Of a stretch of 33,008 bases of DNA, positions 24,361 to 31,849 are shown piece after piece. Position numbers and translations under genes: made by a program. Origin of the DNA: Andreprevotia chitinilytica DSM 18519 (GTDB lineage Bacteria > Pseudomonadota > Gammaproteobacteria > Burkholderiales > Chitinibacteraceae). Below the pieces are notes generated by a model. It was not told the DNA's origin. It was given only the letters and a program-made list of their open reading frames with translations, and did not search any database. Location: the NCBI RefSeq assembly GCF_000711875.1, contig NZ_JONM01000031.1, positions 1 to 33,008 of the forward strand. Reading direction: 5' to 3'. How positions within the stretch are numbered: the first letter of the stretch is position 1; every line of letters starts with the position of its first letter.

Positions 24361-25566
24361 CTATTTCACCAACTGATTCATTTCGAACACCGGCAACAGT
24401 ATTGCCAGCACGATCAGCAGCACCACCCCGCCCATGATCAGCACCATGATCGGGCCGAGCAAGCCGGTAAAGGTAGCGACGCGGTTTTCGAGTTCCTGTG
24501 CTTGTTGTCCGGCGGCTTTATCGAGCATCTTTTCGAGCCGGCCAGTGACTTCACCGCTACCGATCAGGTGAATCAGCACCGGCGGAAAGCGCTTGGACTG
24601 CCCGAGCGCGCGGGACAAGGTCACGCCCTCGCGCACTTGTTTGGCAGCCTCGGATACCGCATCGCGCAAGGGCAAACTGCTGACTACGCCAGCAGCCGCC
24701 TGCATCGCGCTCAGTAAAGGCACACCGCTGCCAACCAGAATGGCCAGCGTCGACGCCAGCCGCGCCGTGTTGCTGGCCAGCTCGAAGCGGCCGAACAGCG
24801 GCAAGCTTAGCTTCCACGCGTGATAACGACGTTTCACGGCCGGATCTTTCAATGCCCGCCACGCGCCAAAACCAGCCAGCGCCAGCACCACCAAGGCCAC
24901 CAAGCCCCAATTGCGTACAAACGCGCTGATCCACAACAAGGCACGGGTCAGGAAGGGCAGCGTCTGTTTGGCGCTCTGGAACACCGTCACCATCTGCGGC
25001 ACCACCCAGGTAAGCAGACCAACGATAACCATCAGCGACACGACGACCACGACGATGGGATAGATGAACGCCAGCATCACCTTCGCGCCCAAGGCAGCGC
25101 GGGCTTCAAGGTAATCGGCCAAACGCTGCATCACCGCCGATGCCTTGCCGGATTCCTCACCCGCCGCAACGATGGTGCGATACAGCTCAGGGAAGGTGCC
25201 GGGATGGCGCGCCAGCGCGGACGAGAGCGATGCGCCAGAAAGAATCTCGCTGCGCAGTGCTGCCACCAGGCGCTTTTCCTTCTCGTTTTCGCTTTGCTCA
25301 GCGAGCACGACCAGCGCCTGTTCGATATTCAGGCCCGCATCCAGCAAGGTGGCGAACTGGCGTGTCAGCAACGCCAGCTGCGCGGTACTTAACCGCGGGC
25401 CGCCGCGACCACCGCTTTGGTTCTCGGCAGTCAGCTCGGCCAACTCGCTGACCCACAACCCTTGGTCGCGCAGCGACACCCGGGCTTGCCGCAGCGAATC
25501 GGCCTCGATCACGCCGCGTTGTTCAGCGCCGGCCTGATTGACGGCCTGATAGCGGAACGCCGTCAT
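24361..25566 (-). CDS. gspF: Type II secretion inner-membrane platform protein GspF
   Basis: The protein has 401 residues. Two T2SSF domains (about 65-190 and 265-390) are present, each with the G-x-x-L motif block (DAGLNIEQALVVLAEQ and GSGVPLLSAMQAAAGVV). Three hydrophobic segments lie near 165-195, 215-240 and 365-390, the last two bracketing the second domain. The N-terminus MTAFRYQAVNQAGAEQRGVIEADS is the typical family start. It is the inner-membrane platform that couples the GspE ATPase to pseudopilus growth; gspE is not next to it. Its ATG is only 3 bases after the purU stop, so purU and gspF are probably co-transcribed. Confidence 0.96.
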   Translation of the reverse strand: MTAFRYQAVNQAGAEQRGVIEADSLRQARVSLRDQGLWVSELAELTAENQSGGRGGPRLSTAQLALLTRQFATLLDAGLNIEQALVVLAEQSENEKEKRLVAALRSEILSGASLSSALARHPGTFPELYRTIVAAGEESGKASAVMQRLADYLEARAALGAKVMLAFIYPIVVVVVSLMVIVGLLTWVVPQMVTVFQSAKQTLPFLTRALLWISAFVRNWGLVALVVLALAGFGAWRALKDPAVKRRYHAWKLSLPLFGRFELASNTARLASTLAILVGSGVPLLSAMQAAAGVVSSLPLRDAVSEAAKQVREGVTLSRALGQSKRFPPVLIHLIGSGEVTGRLEKMLDKAAGQQAQELENRVATFTGLLGPIMVLIMGGVVLLIVLAILLPVFEMNQLVK

Positions 25567-25569
25567 GAC

Positions 25570-26421
25570 TTAAGCAAAAATAACCGTCTTGTTCGAATAC
25601 ACCAGCACCCGGTGCGCCAGATGCCACTTCACCGCGCGGGACAGCACCACCCGCTCCAGATCGCGGCCTTTGAGCACCAGCTCATCGACATCGTCCCGGT
25701 GGGAGATACGGATCACGTCTTGCTCGATGATCGGGCCGTCGTCCAGCACTTCGGTCACGTAATGGCTGGTCGCGCCGATCAGCTTCACGCCACGGGCAAA
25801 CGCACGGTGATATGGCTTGGCGCCGTCAAACGCCGGCAAGAAACTGTGGTGGATATTGATGACTTTCTGCGGATACGCACCGGTGAACTCGTGCGACAAC
25901 ACTTGCATATAGCGCGCCAGCACGATCAGGTCGACGCCGTGGGCCTGCAGCAATTCGCGCTGCTTGGCCTCGGCCTCCGCCTTGTTGTCCTTGTTCACTT
26001 CGACCACGTGATACGGCACGCCGTAGAACTCGGCCAGCGCGCGGCAATCCTCGTGATTGGAGATCACCAGCGGGATATCGCAATGCAGCTCGCCGCTCTG
26101 GTGGCGGTGCAGCAGATCGACGAGGCAGTGATCGTACTTGGAAACAAAGATCGCCATGCGCGGGCGCTGGGCGGAGAGCGCAACCGTCCAGTGCATATCG
26201 AAGCGATCGGCGATGGGCTGGAAGGCGGCGGTGAACGCGCTCATGTCCAGCGTGAAATCAGCCAGATCCCACTCCACGCGCATCAGGAACAGGTTTTCGC
26301 TGTTGTCCTGATGCTGGTCGGAATGAACGATGTTGGCGTTATACGTATAGAGAAAATTGGCGATCGCGGCAGACAGGCCTTTTCGGTCCGGGCAGCTGAT
26401 CAGCAGTGTGGCGGTATTCAT
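25570..26421 (-). CDS. purU: Formyltetrahydrofolate deformylase
   Basis: The protein has 283 residues (E. coli PurU has 280). An N-terminal ACT domain (about 3-80, LLISCPDRKGLSAAIANFLY) precedes the formyltransferase fold. The catalytic elements are NIHHSFLPAF and GATSHYVTEVLDDGPII (Asn, His, Asp). It hydrolyses 10-formyl-THF to formate and THF, which balances one-carbon pools. In E. coli the ACT domain senses methionine and glycine. I start it at the ATG at 26421 (MNTATLLIS), since residues before that are unlike the family; no strong ribosome binding site is visible. It precedes gspF with a 3-base gap, an unexpected operon partner. Confidence 0.95.
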   Translation of the reverse strand: MNTATLLISCPDRKGLSAAIANFLYTYNANIVHSDQHQDNSENLFLMRVEWDLADFTLDMSAFTAAFQPIADRFDMHWTVALSAQRPRMAIFVSKYDHCLVDLLHRHQSGELHCDIPLVISNHEDCRALAEFYGVPYHVVEVNKDNKAEAEAKQRELLQAHGVDLIVLARYMQVLSHEFTGAYPQKVINIHHSFLPAFDGAKPYHRAFARGVKLIGATSHYVTEVLDDGPIIEQDVIRISHRDDVDELVLKGRDLERVVLSRAVKWHLAHRVLVYSNKTVIFA

Positions 26422-26491
26422 CACGCATCCGTAGCAAAACCAAGCCACGGATTCTAGCAGCTAGGCAGACATGCAGGGGACGCGGCGGTAA

Positions 26492-26845
26492 TCAGGCCAA
26501 AGCGATGCGTTTGCGCTGGCGCTCGTAATCCACCAGCACCATCGCATCGATGAAAAACTGCTGAAACGGCTGGCTATAGCCATGATTCGGCAATTCGGAT
26601 ACCCAGCGGCAACCATTCGCCGCCAGCGGGTCGTGCACGAATTCGACCGGATAGCCGAACATCGCCGCGTAGACCGCCTGCCCGATGCCCTCGGTACGCG
26701 CCGGGTTGAACGGCTTGCCACCGGGGCCCATCAGATCGTGATCAATCGCGCGCAGCACCACGGCCATCGTCTGGCTCGGGGTAAGATGATCGAGCATTGC
26801 CATTCTGGCCGCCGCGATCACGATATCGCGTGGTACCAACTCCAT
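26492..26845 (-). CDS. Conserved small protein of unknown function
   Basis: The protein has 117 residues from the ATG at 26845, chosen because GGGGGAGG lies 7 bases upstream. It is soluble and apparently cytoplasmic, with an early helix (RDIVIAAARMAMLDHL), then SQTMAVVLRAIDHDLMGPGGKPFNPARTEGIGQAVYAAMFGYP and a late FFIDAMVLVDYERQRKRIALA. The codon use and strong ribosome binding site argue that it is a real gene. I do not recognise a family. It lies 70 bases upstream of purU on the same strand and could share its transcript. Confidence 0.8.
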   Translation of the reverse strand: MELVPRDIVIAAARMAMLDHLTPSQTMAVVLRAIDHDLMGPGGKPFNPARTEGIGQAVYAAMFGYPVEFVHDPLAANGCRWVSELPNHGYSQPFQQFFIDAMVLVDYERQRKRIALA

Positions 26846-27016
26846 TTGCGCCTCCCCCGATTCAGATGAAAACTGAATGACAAGTGCATTAATGCGTTGT
26901 AGCCGGGGCAACTAGATAAGAACAAGCTAATTTTCGATCCGTCGGTCGGATTGCCGAGCGGCTCACTGAACGAACCAACAACCGATCAATATTCAGAACC
27001 AAACCCCAATAAAAAC

Positions 27017-27481
27017 ATGTTCGACATCGTCCTCTTCCAACCCGAAATCCCTCCCAACACCGGCAACGTCATCCGGCTGGCCGCCAACACCGGTTGCAGC
27101 CTGCATCTGGTCAAGCCGCTCGGCTTTGCGCTGGACGACACCAAGCTCAAACGCGCCGGGCTCGATTACCACGAATACGCCGCCGTCCACGTGCATGAAA
27201 ACTGGGAAGCCCTCCTCGCCGCCCTGCCCGGCCGCCGCATGTTTGCCATGACCACCAAGGGCAGCAGCCGCTTCGATACGCTGCAATTCGCCGAGGGCGA
27301 CGTCTTCGTCTTCGGCCCGGAAACCCGCGGACTGCCGGATGACGTGCTACAACAATTCACGCCAGACCGCCGCATCCGCCTGCCCATGCGCGCCGGCCAG
27401 CGCAGCCTGAACCTATCCAACGCCGTTGCGATTACCGTCTTCGAAGGCTGGCGACAGCTCGGCTACGTTGGCGGCGCATAA
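27017..27481 (+). CDS. trmL: tRNA (cytidine(34)-2'-O)-methyltransferase TrmL
   Basis: The protein has 154 residues (E. coli TrmL has 157). It is a SPOUT-fold methyltransferase: [21 protein letters not shown] at the start, [19 protein letters not shown], the SAM-binding motif [10 protein letters not shown] and the knot motif LNLSNAVAI. It methylates the wobble nucleotide of tRNA-Leu (CAA and UAA), using SAM, as a dimer. The frame is open 22 codons upstream, but [17 protein letters not shown] is the family N-terminus. No clear ribosome binding site precedes it. The next gene follows after 13 bases. Confidence 0.95.
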   Translation: MFDIVLFQPEIPPNTGNVIRLAANTGCSLHLVKPLGFALDDTKLKRAGLDYHEYAAVHVHENWEALLAALPGRRMFAMTTKGSSRFDTLQFAEGDVFVFGPETRGLPDDVLQQFTPDRRIRLPMRAGQRSLNLSNAVAITVFEGWRQLGYVGGA

Positions 27482-27494
27482 GGAGAACCCATCG

Positions 27495-28181
27495 ATGAAT
27501 CGTCTTTTCGCCTTGCTCTTGCTGCTTGTTGCCACCGCCTTGCAAGCTGCGCCGTGCCGCAAATCCACCCCGGTTGGCGACTACTGCCAGCTGCCGTTCA
27601 CCAAACTGCACCCAACCCAACCCGCCATCGGGCTGATGCAAGTCGAAGACGAAATGCAGTCCTACACAGGCAAGACGCCCCAAGAGCTCGACCAGCTGAT
27701 GCGCAAAAAGGAAATCCCGGTGGTGATCGGCCCGAAAGGCCGCTTTTACCTCACCGATCGCCATCACCTGAGCTCCGCGCTGTGGCGCTTGCATGTCCCC
27801 ACGGCCACCGTAATGGTGATCGGCAAGATCAACGACCCCAAGCAATTCTGGCCACAGATGCAAGAACGCCACTGGGCATGGCTCTACGACCAACACGGCG
27901 CGCCCTTGCCACCCAAGCAGCTGCCCAAATCGCTGGCCGACCTGAAAGACGACCCCTACCGCTCACTCGCCGGCTACGCGGCCAGCGCCGATTACTACGG
28001 CAAAGCAGAGCACGCCTATTTCGTCGAATTCGCCTGGGCACGCTACTTTGGCGACAAGCTCGACTGGCAACCCATCAACCGCGACAACCTCGCCGCCACG
28101 ATGGAAACCATCAAACCGCTGGTGTGTTTGCCTGCTGCGAGCGAGTTGCCGGGGTATCGCACGGAATGCCCGAAGCCTTAG
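27495..28181 (+). CDS. Exported ParB-like nuclease-fold protein (ParBc_2 type)
   Basis: The protein has 228 residues. The start at 27495 follows AGGAGA by 8 bases, and MNRLFALLLLLVATALQAA is a clear signal peptide. The mature protein matches the ParB-like putative nuclease family (PF08857): PTQPAIGLMQVEDEMQSY, then KEIPVVIGPKGRFYLTDRHHLSSALWRL, where the DRHH segment is the conserved core. A later part (KSLADLKDDPYRSLAGYA, then FVEFAWARYFG) is also typical. Four cysteines may form disulfides. Family members are usually uncharacterised; a DNA or phosphate-ester role outside the cytoplasm is only inference. It lies 13 bases after trmL, probably in the same transcript. Confidence 0.85.
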   Translation: MNRLFALLLLLVATALQAAPCRKSTPVGDYCQLPFTKLHPTQPAIGLMQVEDEMQSYTGKTPQELDQLMRKKEIPVVIGPKGRFYLTDRHHLSSALWRLHVPTATVMVIGKINDPKQFWPQMQERHWAWLYDQHGAPLPPKQLPKSLADLKDDPYRSLAGYAASADYYGKAEHAYFVEFAWARYFGDKLDWQPINRDNLAATMETIKPLVCLPAASELPGYRTECPKP

Positions 28182-28233
28182 AGGCTGTTCAAAGTCTCGC
28201 AAACTGCCAGCTTGAAGCGCTGCAGGGTTTTAC

Positions 28234-28329
28234 TTCCCCCTTCTCGAAGGGGGATTGAGGGGGATTTCGACGCAGGTGAACATTAGATATGCCGCAGAAA
28301 TCCCCCTAGCCCCCTTCAAAAAGGGGGGA
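28234..28329. repeat. Dispersed repeat (CCCCCTTT...AAAGGGGG family), copy B, inverted relative to copy A
   Basis: Its reverse complement aligns with 23141-23236: a gaaggggg hairpin, ctagggggatttctgcggcat, a variable centre, then gtcgaaatccccct and a closing hairpin. Here it lies in the 200-base gap between the ParB-like gene and the DUF423 gene. It could end transcription from upstream because of its strong hairpins. Confidence 0.85.
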
Positions 28330-28381
28330 TGACAACCACACCCTGATTCCACAAACATCAAAAACCACCTCTGAGCCCCTC

Positions 28382-28762
28382 ATGCCCCCCAAACTCAGCG
28401 CCACCCTCGCCGCCCTCAACCTCTTCATCGCCGTCGGCTGCGGCGCATTCGGCGCGCACGCGCTCAAAACCCGGCTTGCACCTGACCTGCTCGCCGTGTG
28501 GCAAACCGCAGTGCAGTACCAACTGATTCATGGTTTGGGATTGTTCGCGCTGGCTTGGCTCGCCACCCAGACCGGCGCCAAGCCATTCGGCATTGCGGCA
28601 TGGCTGATGCAAGCCGGCATCGTGCTGTTCTGCGGCAGCCTGTATGTACTGGCACTGAGCGGCGTGCGCTGGCTTGGGGCGGTTACGCCGCTAGGGGGAG
28701 TGGCTTTTTTGGCGGCGTGGTTGCTGGTTGCGGTGGGGGCTTGGCGGTATTTGCCGCGTTGA
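28382..28762 (+). CDS. DUF423-family small inner-membrane protein
   Basis: The protein has 126 residues with four hydrophobic segments (about 8-25, 45-62, 68-88 and 98-120). The conserved start includes AVGCGAFGAHALKTRL, and WQTAVQYQLIHGLGLFALAWL and LFCGSLYVLALSGVRWLGAVTPLGG match the DUF423 (YgdD) family closely. It is an inner-membrane protein of unknown function in most bacteria. The ATG at 28382 is followed by the family N-terminus; the ribosome binding site is weak. It is flanked by repeats on both sides. Confidence 0.9.
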   Translation: MPPKLSATLAALNLFIAVGCGAFGAHALKTRLAPDLLAVWQTAVQYQLIHGLGLFALAWLATQTGAKPFGIAAWLMQAGIVLFCGSLYVLALSGVRWLGAVTPLGGVAFLAAWLLVAVGAWRYLPR

Positions 28763-28773
28763 TCGGAGCATTC

Positions 28774-28855
28774 ACGTAGCCCGGACGCATTCTGCGGCCG
28801 GGGTTCCCGCCACGAGTCCCATTGCATCCCGGCCGGCAAGCCGTCCGGGCTACGT
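28774..28855. repeat. 82-bp palindromic repeat (ACGTAGCCCGGACG ends), full copy
   Basis: Perfect 14-base ends acgtagcccggacg (28774-28787) and cgtccgggctacgt (28842-28855) enclose ctgcggccgggg and cccggccggcaag segments that also partly pair. Half-copies lie at 4538-4565 and 7643-7675. A separate perfect hairpin gcaaggct/agccttgc (28882-28900) follows and might end transcription of the DUF423 gene, but it lacks a T-run. Confidence 0.8.
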
Positions 28856-28932
28856 ACTACTTCCATCCCCTCGCCCTCGCGTGCAAGGCTTTTAGCCTTG
28901 CTCAGCTATTAGTTGGAGAGAGGAGCCATCCC

Positions 28933-29334
28933 TCAAACATGCGGAAAATCAGGATTCCAGGCCACCTCCCACAAAAACCCGTCCGGATCGGCGAAGTAAC
29001 CTGAATACCCGCCCCAAAACGCCTTCTCCGCCGGCTTGACGATCTTCCCGCCGCCAGCCGCTACCTCCGCCATCAGCGCATCGGCATCCTCCGGGCTGCG
29101 CACGTTATGCGCCAACGAGAACCCGGCAAAGCCCTGCCCCTCCGCCGATACGCCCGCATCCGCAGCCAAGGCCGCACGCGGGAATAGCGATAGCCACGTC
29201 TTGCCCAGCTCAAAGAACGCCACCCCCTCCAGCTCCGGGGAAACGCGCGGCAGTTTCAATACATCTGTGTAAAAGCGGATGGCACGCTCAAGATCGGCAA
29301 CGCCAAGTGTGATAAAGCTGATACGCGGTTCCAT
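28933..29334 (-). CDS. VOC-family (glyoxalase/bleomycin-resistance fold) protein
   Basis: The protein has 133 residues from the ATG at 29334, chosen because AGGAG lies 6 bases upstream; an in-frame ATG at 29355 lies ahead of this site. The beta-alpha-beta-beta-beta fold is visible: RISFITLGVADLERAIRFYTDVLKLP, then GVAFFELGKTWLSLFP, and a second half with EDADALMAEVAAGGGKIVKP, then FADPDGFLWEVAWNPDF. The metal-site residue pattern of glyoxalases is partly present (E in WEVAWN). The substrate is unknown; such proteins include lyases, dioxygenases and resistance proteins. Confidence 0.88.
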   Translation of the reverse strand: MEPRISFITLGVADLERAIRFYTDVLKLPRVSPELEGVAFFELGKTWLSLFPRAALAADAGVSAEGQGFAGFSLAHNVRSPEDADALMAEVAAGGGKIVKPAEKAFWGGYSGYFADPDGFLWEVAWNPDFPHV

Positions 29335-29360
29335 TTTTTGCTCCTGAGCATTCAATCAGA

Positions 29361-29476
29361 GGGGGCGGTTAACCCGATCCGCCGCCGGTCGAAGCCACGG
29401 CGGCTGCATGCCAAAACCATAGCTGAAGCAAATCCAGAATGAAGGAATGACCGCTGCCTTGCCGTTGCGGTGGCAT
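29361..29476 (+). repeat. Direct repeat flanking hipBA, left copy
   Basis: These 116 bases match 31301-31416 without gaps, with about 14 mismatches (88% identity by eye), in the same orientation. The shared text includes gccgccggtcgaagcc and gctgcatgccaaaaccatag. The repeat itself contains gccgcc/ggcggc pairing. It fills most of the 270-base gap between the VOC gene and hipB. Confidence 0.9.
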
Positions 29477-29570
29477 CATGATCGACCCACGCAGCATCAG
29501 CTAACCCAGCAATAAGAAGCGGCCGTGACCGCGCAGATACGGTGCGCACCTTGTGAAATGTGCATAAATG

Positions 29571-29590
29571 CATAAAAATAGAATTTTATG
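29571..29590. promoter_or_regulatory. Candidate autoregulatory operator of hipBA
   Basis: CATAAAA (29571-29577) and TTTTATG (29584-29590) form a perfect inverted repeat with a 6-base spacer, 18 bases upstream of the antitoxin ATG in an AT-rich patch. A half-repeat tgcataaatgcata lies just before it. HipB-type antitoxins bind palindromes in their own promoters, so this is a plausible binding site; the sequence is unlike the E. coli TATCC-N8-GGATA site. Confidence 0.45.
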
Positions 29591-29607
29591 GCTTTTAATG
29601 GACAAAA

Positions 29608-29853
29608 ATGCACAATTTGGCGCGCGCATTGATGGACCAGATCTATGCCAAAGCAGAGTCTGTTGGCTTGAAAAAAACCGAGCTGGCCGCTCAGGCCGGG
29701 ATTGATGCGTCCGTGGTGGCCCGTTCATATCGACGCGGCAAGATCAGCCTGGAGTCGCTGCAAGCACTGGCCGGGGTGGTCGGGCTGACCGTTACCTTGT
29801 CCGCAGCCCAATCGGAGCTGGCCAGCAAACTGGAAGCGGGAAGCTTGTTCTGA
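29608..29853 (+). CDS. hipB: HipB-like helix-turn-helix antitoxin
   Basis: The protein has 81 residues with a helix-turn-helix of the Xre/Cro type at about 22-60 (KKTELAAQAGIDASVVARSY, then RRGKISLESLQALAGVVGL) and a short tail (SELASKLEAGSLF). It should bind the operator just upstream and neutralise the kinase encoded next. The start at 29608 has GGA 7 bases upstream; an in-frame ATG at 29632 (MDQIYAKAESVG) is possible. Its stop TGA overlaps the next start (TGATG), which indicates translational coupling. Identification rests on the HTH and on the adjacent HipA-like gene. Confidence 0.8.
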   Translation: MHNLARALMDQIYAKAESVGLKKTELAAQAGIDASVVARSYRRGKISLESLQALAGVVGLTVTLSAAQSELASKLEAGSLF

Positions 29854-31259
29854 TGGACTTGTTCGGTGTGATTTGGACCCGCCATCAAGGCATACCGACC
29901 AAGCTGGCCGATATGGTCTTGACCTCGACCGAGTTGAGGATAACCCGGCACGCTGCCGGCATGGATTGCCCCGGATTCAGCATGCTGCACGATGTCGCCG
30001 GTCTTGCAGAATGGAACTGGGCCCGGTCGCAGGATCAAGAGCTACCGCCACAACTTCAAGCCCTGCTGCCACCACAAGACCCGCACTCACCCATGCGCCG
30101 CCTCATGTACCGGTTGCTGGAGGCCAAAGGGGTTCAGCGTATCGGCCGCCAGCCCATCGAGCAGGAGTGGCTGCTGCTCACGCACTTTGGGGCGGGTGGC
30201 ATCGGGCACCTCGATGTGTTTGCCGACGACCTGAGCGCGCAAGCTTATTACGCACGACCAGAACCTGTTTTAGGCGACCTGACTCAGGCCAGCGCGCTAT
30301 GGGCCTGCTTGCGGGAAGGGTTGGTCAATCAAACGGATGCCGACAGTGCCGCCGAGCTGATGGCCCAAATGCAAGTGACGGGCGTATCCGGAATGATCCC
30401 CAAAGTATTTACCTCGCTGGGTGATGCGGCGTCGCAGGTCTTGGTCAAGGTGGAGCCGCCGGAATACCCACGTGTTCTTTCTGTTGAGGCACTGGCTCTC
30501 GAGCTGCACCGCAAAGCCGGATTGGATGTGCCCGATTGGCGTTACCGCGAATTCGCGTTCGGCGACGAATTGCTCTCGGCATTGGTGCTGGATCGGTACG
30601 ACCGCGACAACGACCACCACCCGATCCCGCAGGAGTCGTTCTACACCCTGCTGCGCACCGGTAACCGCAGCAAGTATTACGAGCGTACCGACGGCGCAAT
30701 GGAAACCCTGTTTACGGTCGTCAATACCCCGGGGCTGGTAGCCAATCCGTTCGAGGTGAAATACGGCATTTTTCAGCGATTCGTGATGGCGCTCGCCACC
30801 GGCAATGGCGACTTGCACAGCGACAACTTCGCCTTGATCGGCCGCGCCGGCGAAGCACGCTTGGCCCCGGTATTTGATCCGGCACCAATGCGGGCGTACC
30901 GGTTTTTCCGGAAGAACCACGACATTCTGTCTGCCCTGCAGTTTTCCGGAATTGGCGGGGTAGATCAGCAGCATCCGGATGGCACGCCGCTGGACTACAC
31001 CTCATCCGGCCAGGTGCCGCCCGATCTGCGCGAACGTGTTCTAGCGCTGGCCCGTGTGGCCGGTATACGGCCAAGCCGGGCCACGAAGTGGATCAAAACG
31101 GCATTGCATGTGACGGAGGGTTTTTCTGAGCAGGCTTGCGATCTATTGAGCAAAGCACCTGCCGCAGACCGACAAAGAAACCGCCCTGCCGTCGACGGAT
31201 TTCGGGCCACCGTAGAAGCAATGCGATCGGCCCTGCGCGAGGCAAGTGGAAGTCCTTGA
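29853..31259 (+). CDS. hipA: HipA-family serine/threonine kinase toxin
   Basis: The protein has 468 residues (E. coli HipA has 440). The nucleotide-binding loop region is VTGVSGMIPKVF (about 174-185), followed by a lysine-containing strand QVLVKVEPPEYPRVLSVEALALELHRKAGLDVPDW. The catalytic loop is GNGDLHSDN (D320, H322, N325) and the metal-binding aspartate is D342 in APVFDPAP; the 22-residue spacing fits HipA. Family members phosphorylate targets such as glutamyl-tRNA synthetase, causing growth arrest and persistence. The N-terminal 130 residues are divergent from the usual HipA N-subdomain, so the target may differ. It is coupled to hipB by a one-base overlap, and 116-bp direct repeats enclose the pair. 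Confidence 0.88.
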   Translation: MDLFGVIWTRHQGIPTKLADMVLTSTELRITRHAAGMDCPGFSMLHDVAGLAEWNWARSQDQELPPQLQALLPPQDPHSPMRRLMYRLLEAKGVQRIGRQPIEQEWLLLTHFGAGGIGHLDVFADDLSAQAYYARPEPVLGDLTQASALWACLREGLVNQTDADSAAELMAQMQVTGVSGMIPKVFTSLGDAASQVLVKVEPPEYPRVLSVEALALELHRKAGLDVPDWRYREFAFGDELLSALVLDRYDRDNDHHPIPQESFYTLLRTGNRSKYYERTDGAMETLFTVVNTPGLVANPFEVKYGIFQRFVMALATGNGDLHSDNFALIGRAGEARLAPVFDPAPMRAYRFFRKNHDILSALQFSGIGGVDQQHPDGTPLDYTSSGQVPPDLRERVLALARVAGIRPSRATKWIKTALHVTEGFSEQACDLLSKAPAADRQRNRPAVDGFRATVEAMRSALREASGSP

Positions 31260-31300
31260 TCAAATGACCGCAGGGGCTAACTTGCTGCCCTGGATCAGAA

Positions 31301-31416
31301 AGGGGCTGCTAGCCCGATGCGCCGCCGGTCGAAGCCGCGGCAGCTGCATGCCAAAACCATAGCCGAAGCAAATCTACAATGAAGGCATGACCGCCGTCTT
31401 GCCGTCGCGGTGGCAT
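31301..31416 (+). repeat. Direct repeat flanking hipBA, right copy
   Basis: This is the partner of 29361-29476 (same length, same orientation, about 88% identical). It lies between the hipA stop and the DUF4124-like gene and ends 34 bases before that gene's GTG, so it may carry that gene's promoter. The 190-base gap holds nothing else that I can support. Confidence 0.9.
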
Positions 31417-31450
31417 TGAAACAAACAGTTGTGGCGGGTGGAACATCATC

Positions 31451-31765
31451 GTGCGCTTGTTTTTTGGTGTGGCACTTATGTCGCTAGCTGGCGTTGCCTT
31501 TGCCGGCAGCGTATTCAAGTGCGTCGACCCGACTACCAAGACCGTCACCTTCAGCGATGTGCAATGCAGCAACAACGCCACCATCGTCACCGTGCACGAC
31601 GCCCCGCTCGGCCGTGGCCGCAACGAGGCACCGGCCGAAAGCCCCTACCTGCGCAACCAGAAAAAACCACCACCCAGCAGTGATTCTGGCGGCAGCGTCA
31701 CCCTCTTGCCCGGCCAGCCGGCGGCCCCAAGCGGCCCGTCTGCTTCATCACACTCGCATTACTGA
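31451..31765 (+). CDS. Small exported DUF4124-like protein
   Basis: The protein has 104 residues. Translation probably starts at the GTG at 31451, with GGTGGA about 9 bases upstream. The signal peptide is MRLFFGVALMSLAGVAFA. It is followed by GSVFKCVDPTTKTVTFSDVQC, the pattern of DUF4124 proteins (Y/F-K-C/W-x-D...G/T...F-S-D), with a cysteine pair likely forming a disulfide. The C-terminal half is a disordered Pro/Ser/Gly-rich tail. The function is unknown; the family is common in beta- and gammaproteobacterial periplasms. Confidence 0.75.
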   Translation: MRLFFGVALMSLAGVAFAGSVFKCVDPTTKTVTFSDVQCSNNATIVTVHDAPLGRGRNEAPAESPYLRNQKKPPPSSDSGGSVTLLPGQPAAPSGPSASSHSHY

Positions 31766-31793
31766 TCTGGCCCCAACCCGGCAGCGCTCGGGA

Positions 31794-31821
31794 TTGACCA
31801 CACCAGACGGGATCGGATACT
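31794..31821 (+). promoter_or_regulatory. Probable promoter of the C4-like leader
   Basis: TTGACC (31794-31799) and GATACT (31816-31821) are separated by 16 bases, matching consensus at 5 of 6 and 4 of 6 positions. Transcription would begin near 31828, just before the first leader segment. There is no other promoter of similar quality before the two small genes. Confidence 0.5.
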
Positions 31822-31849
31822 TTGCGCTGTCGCGTTCAATAGCGCGATC

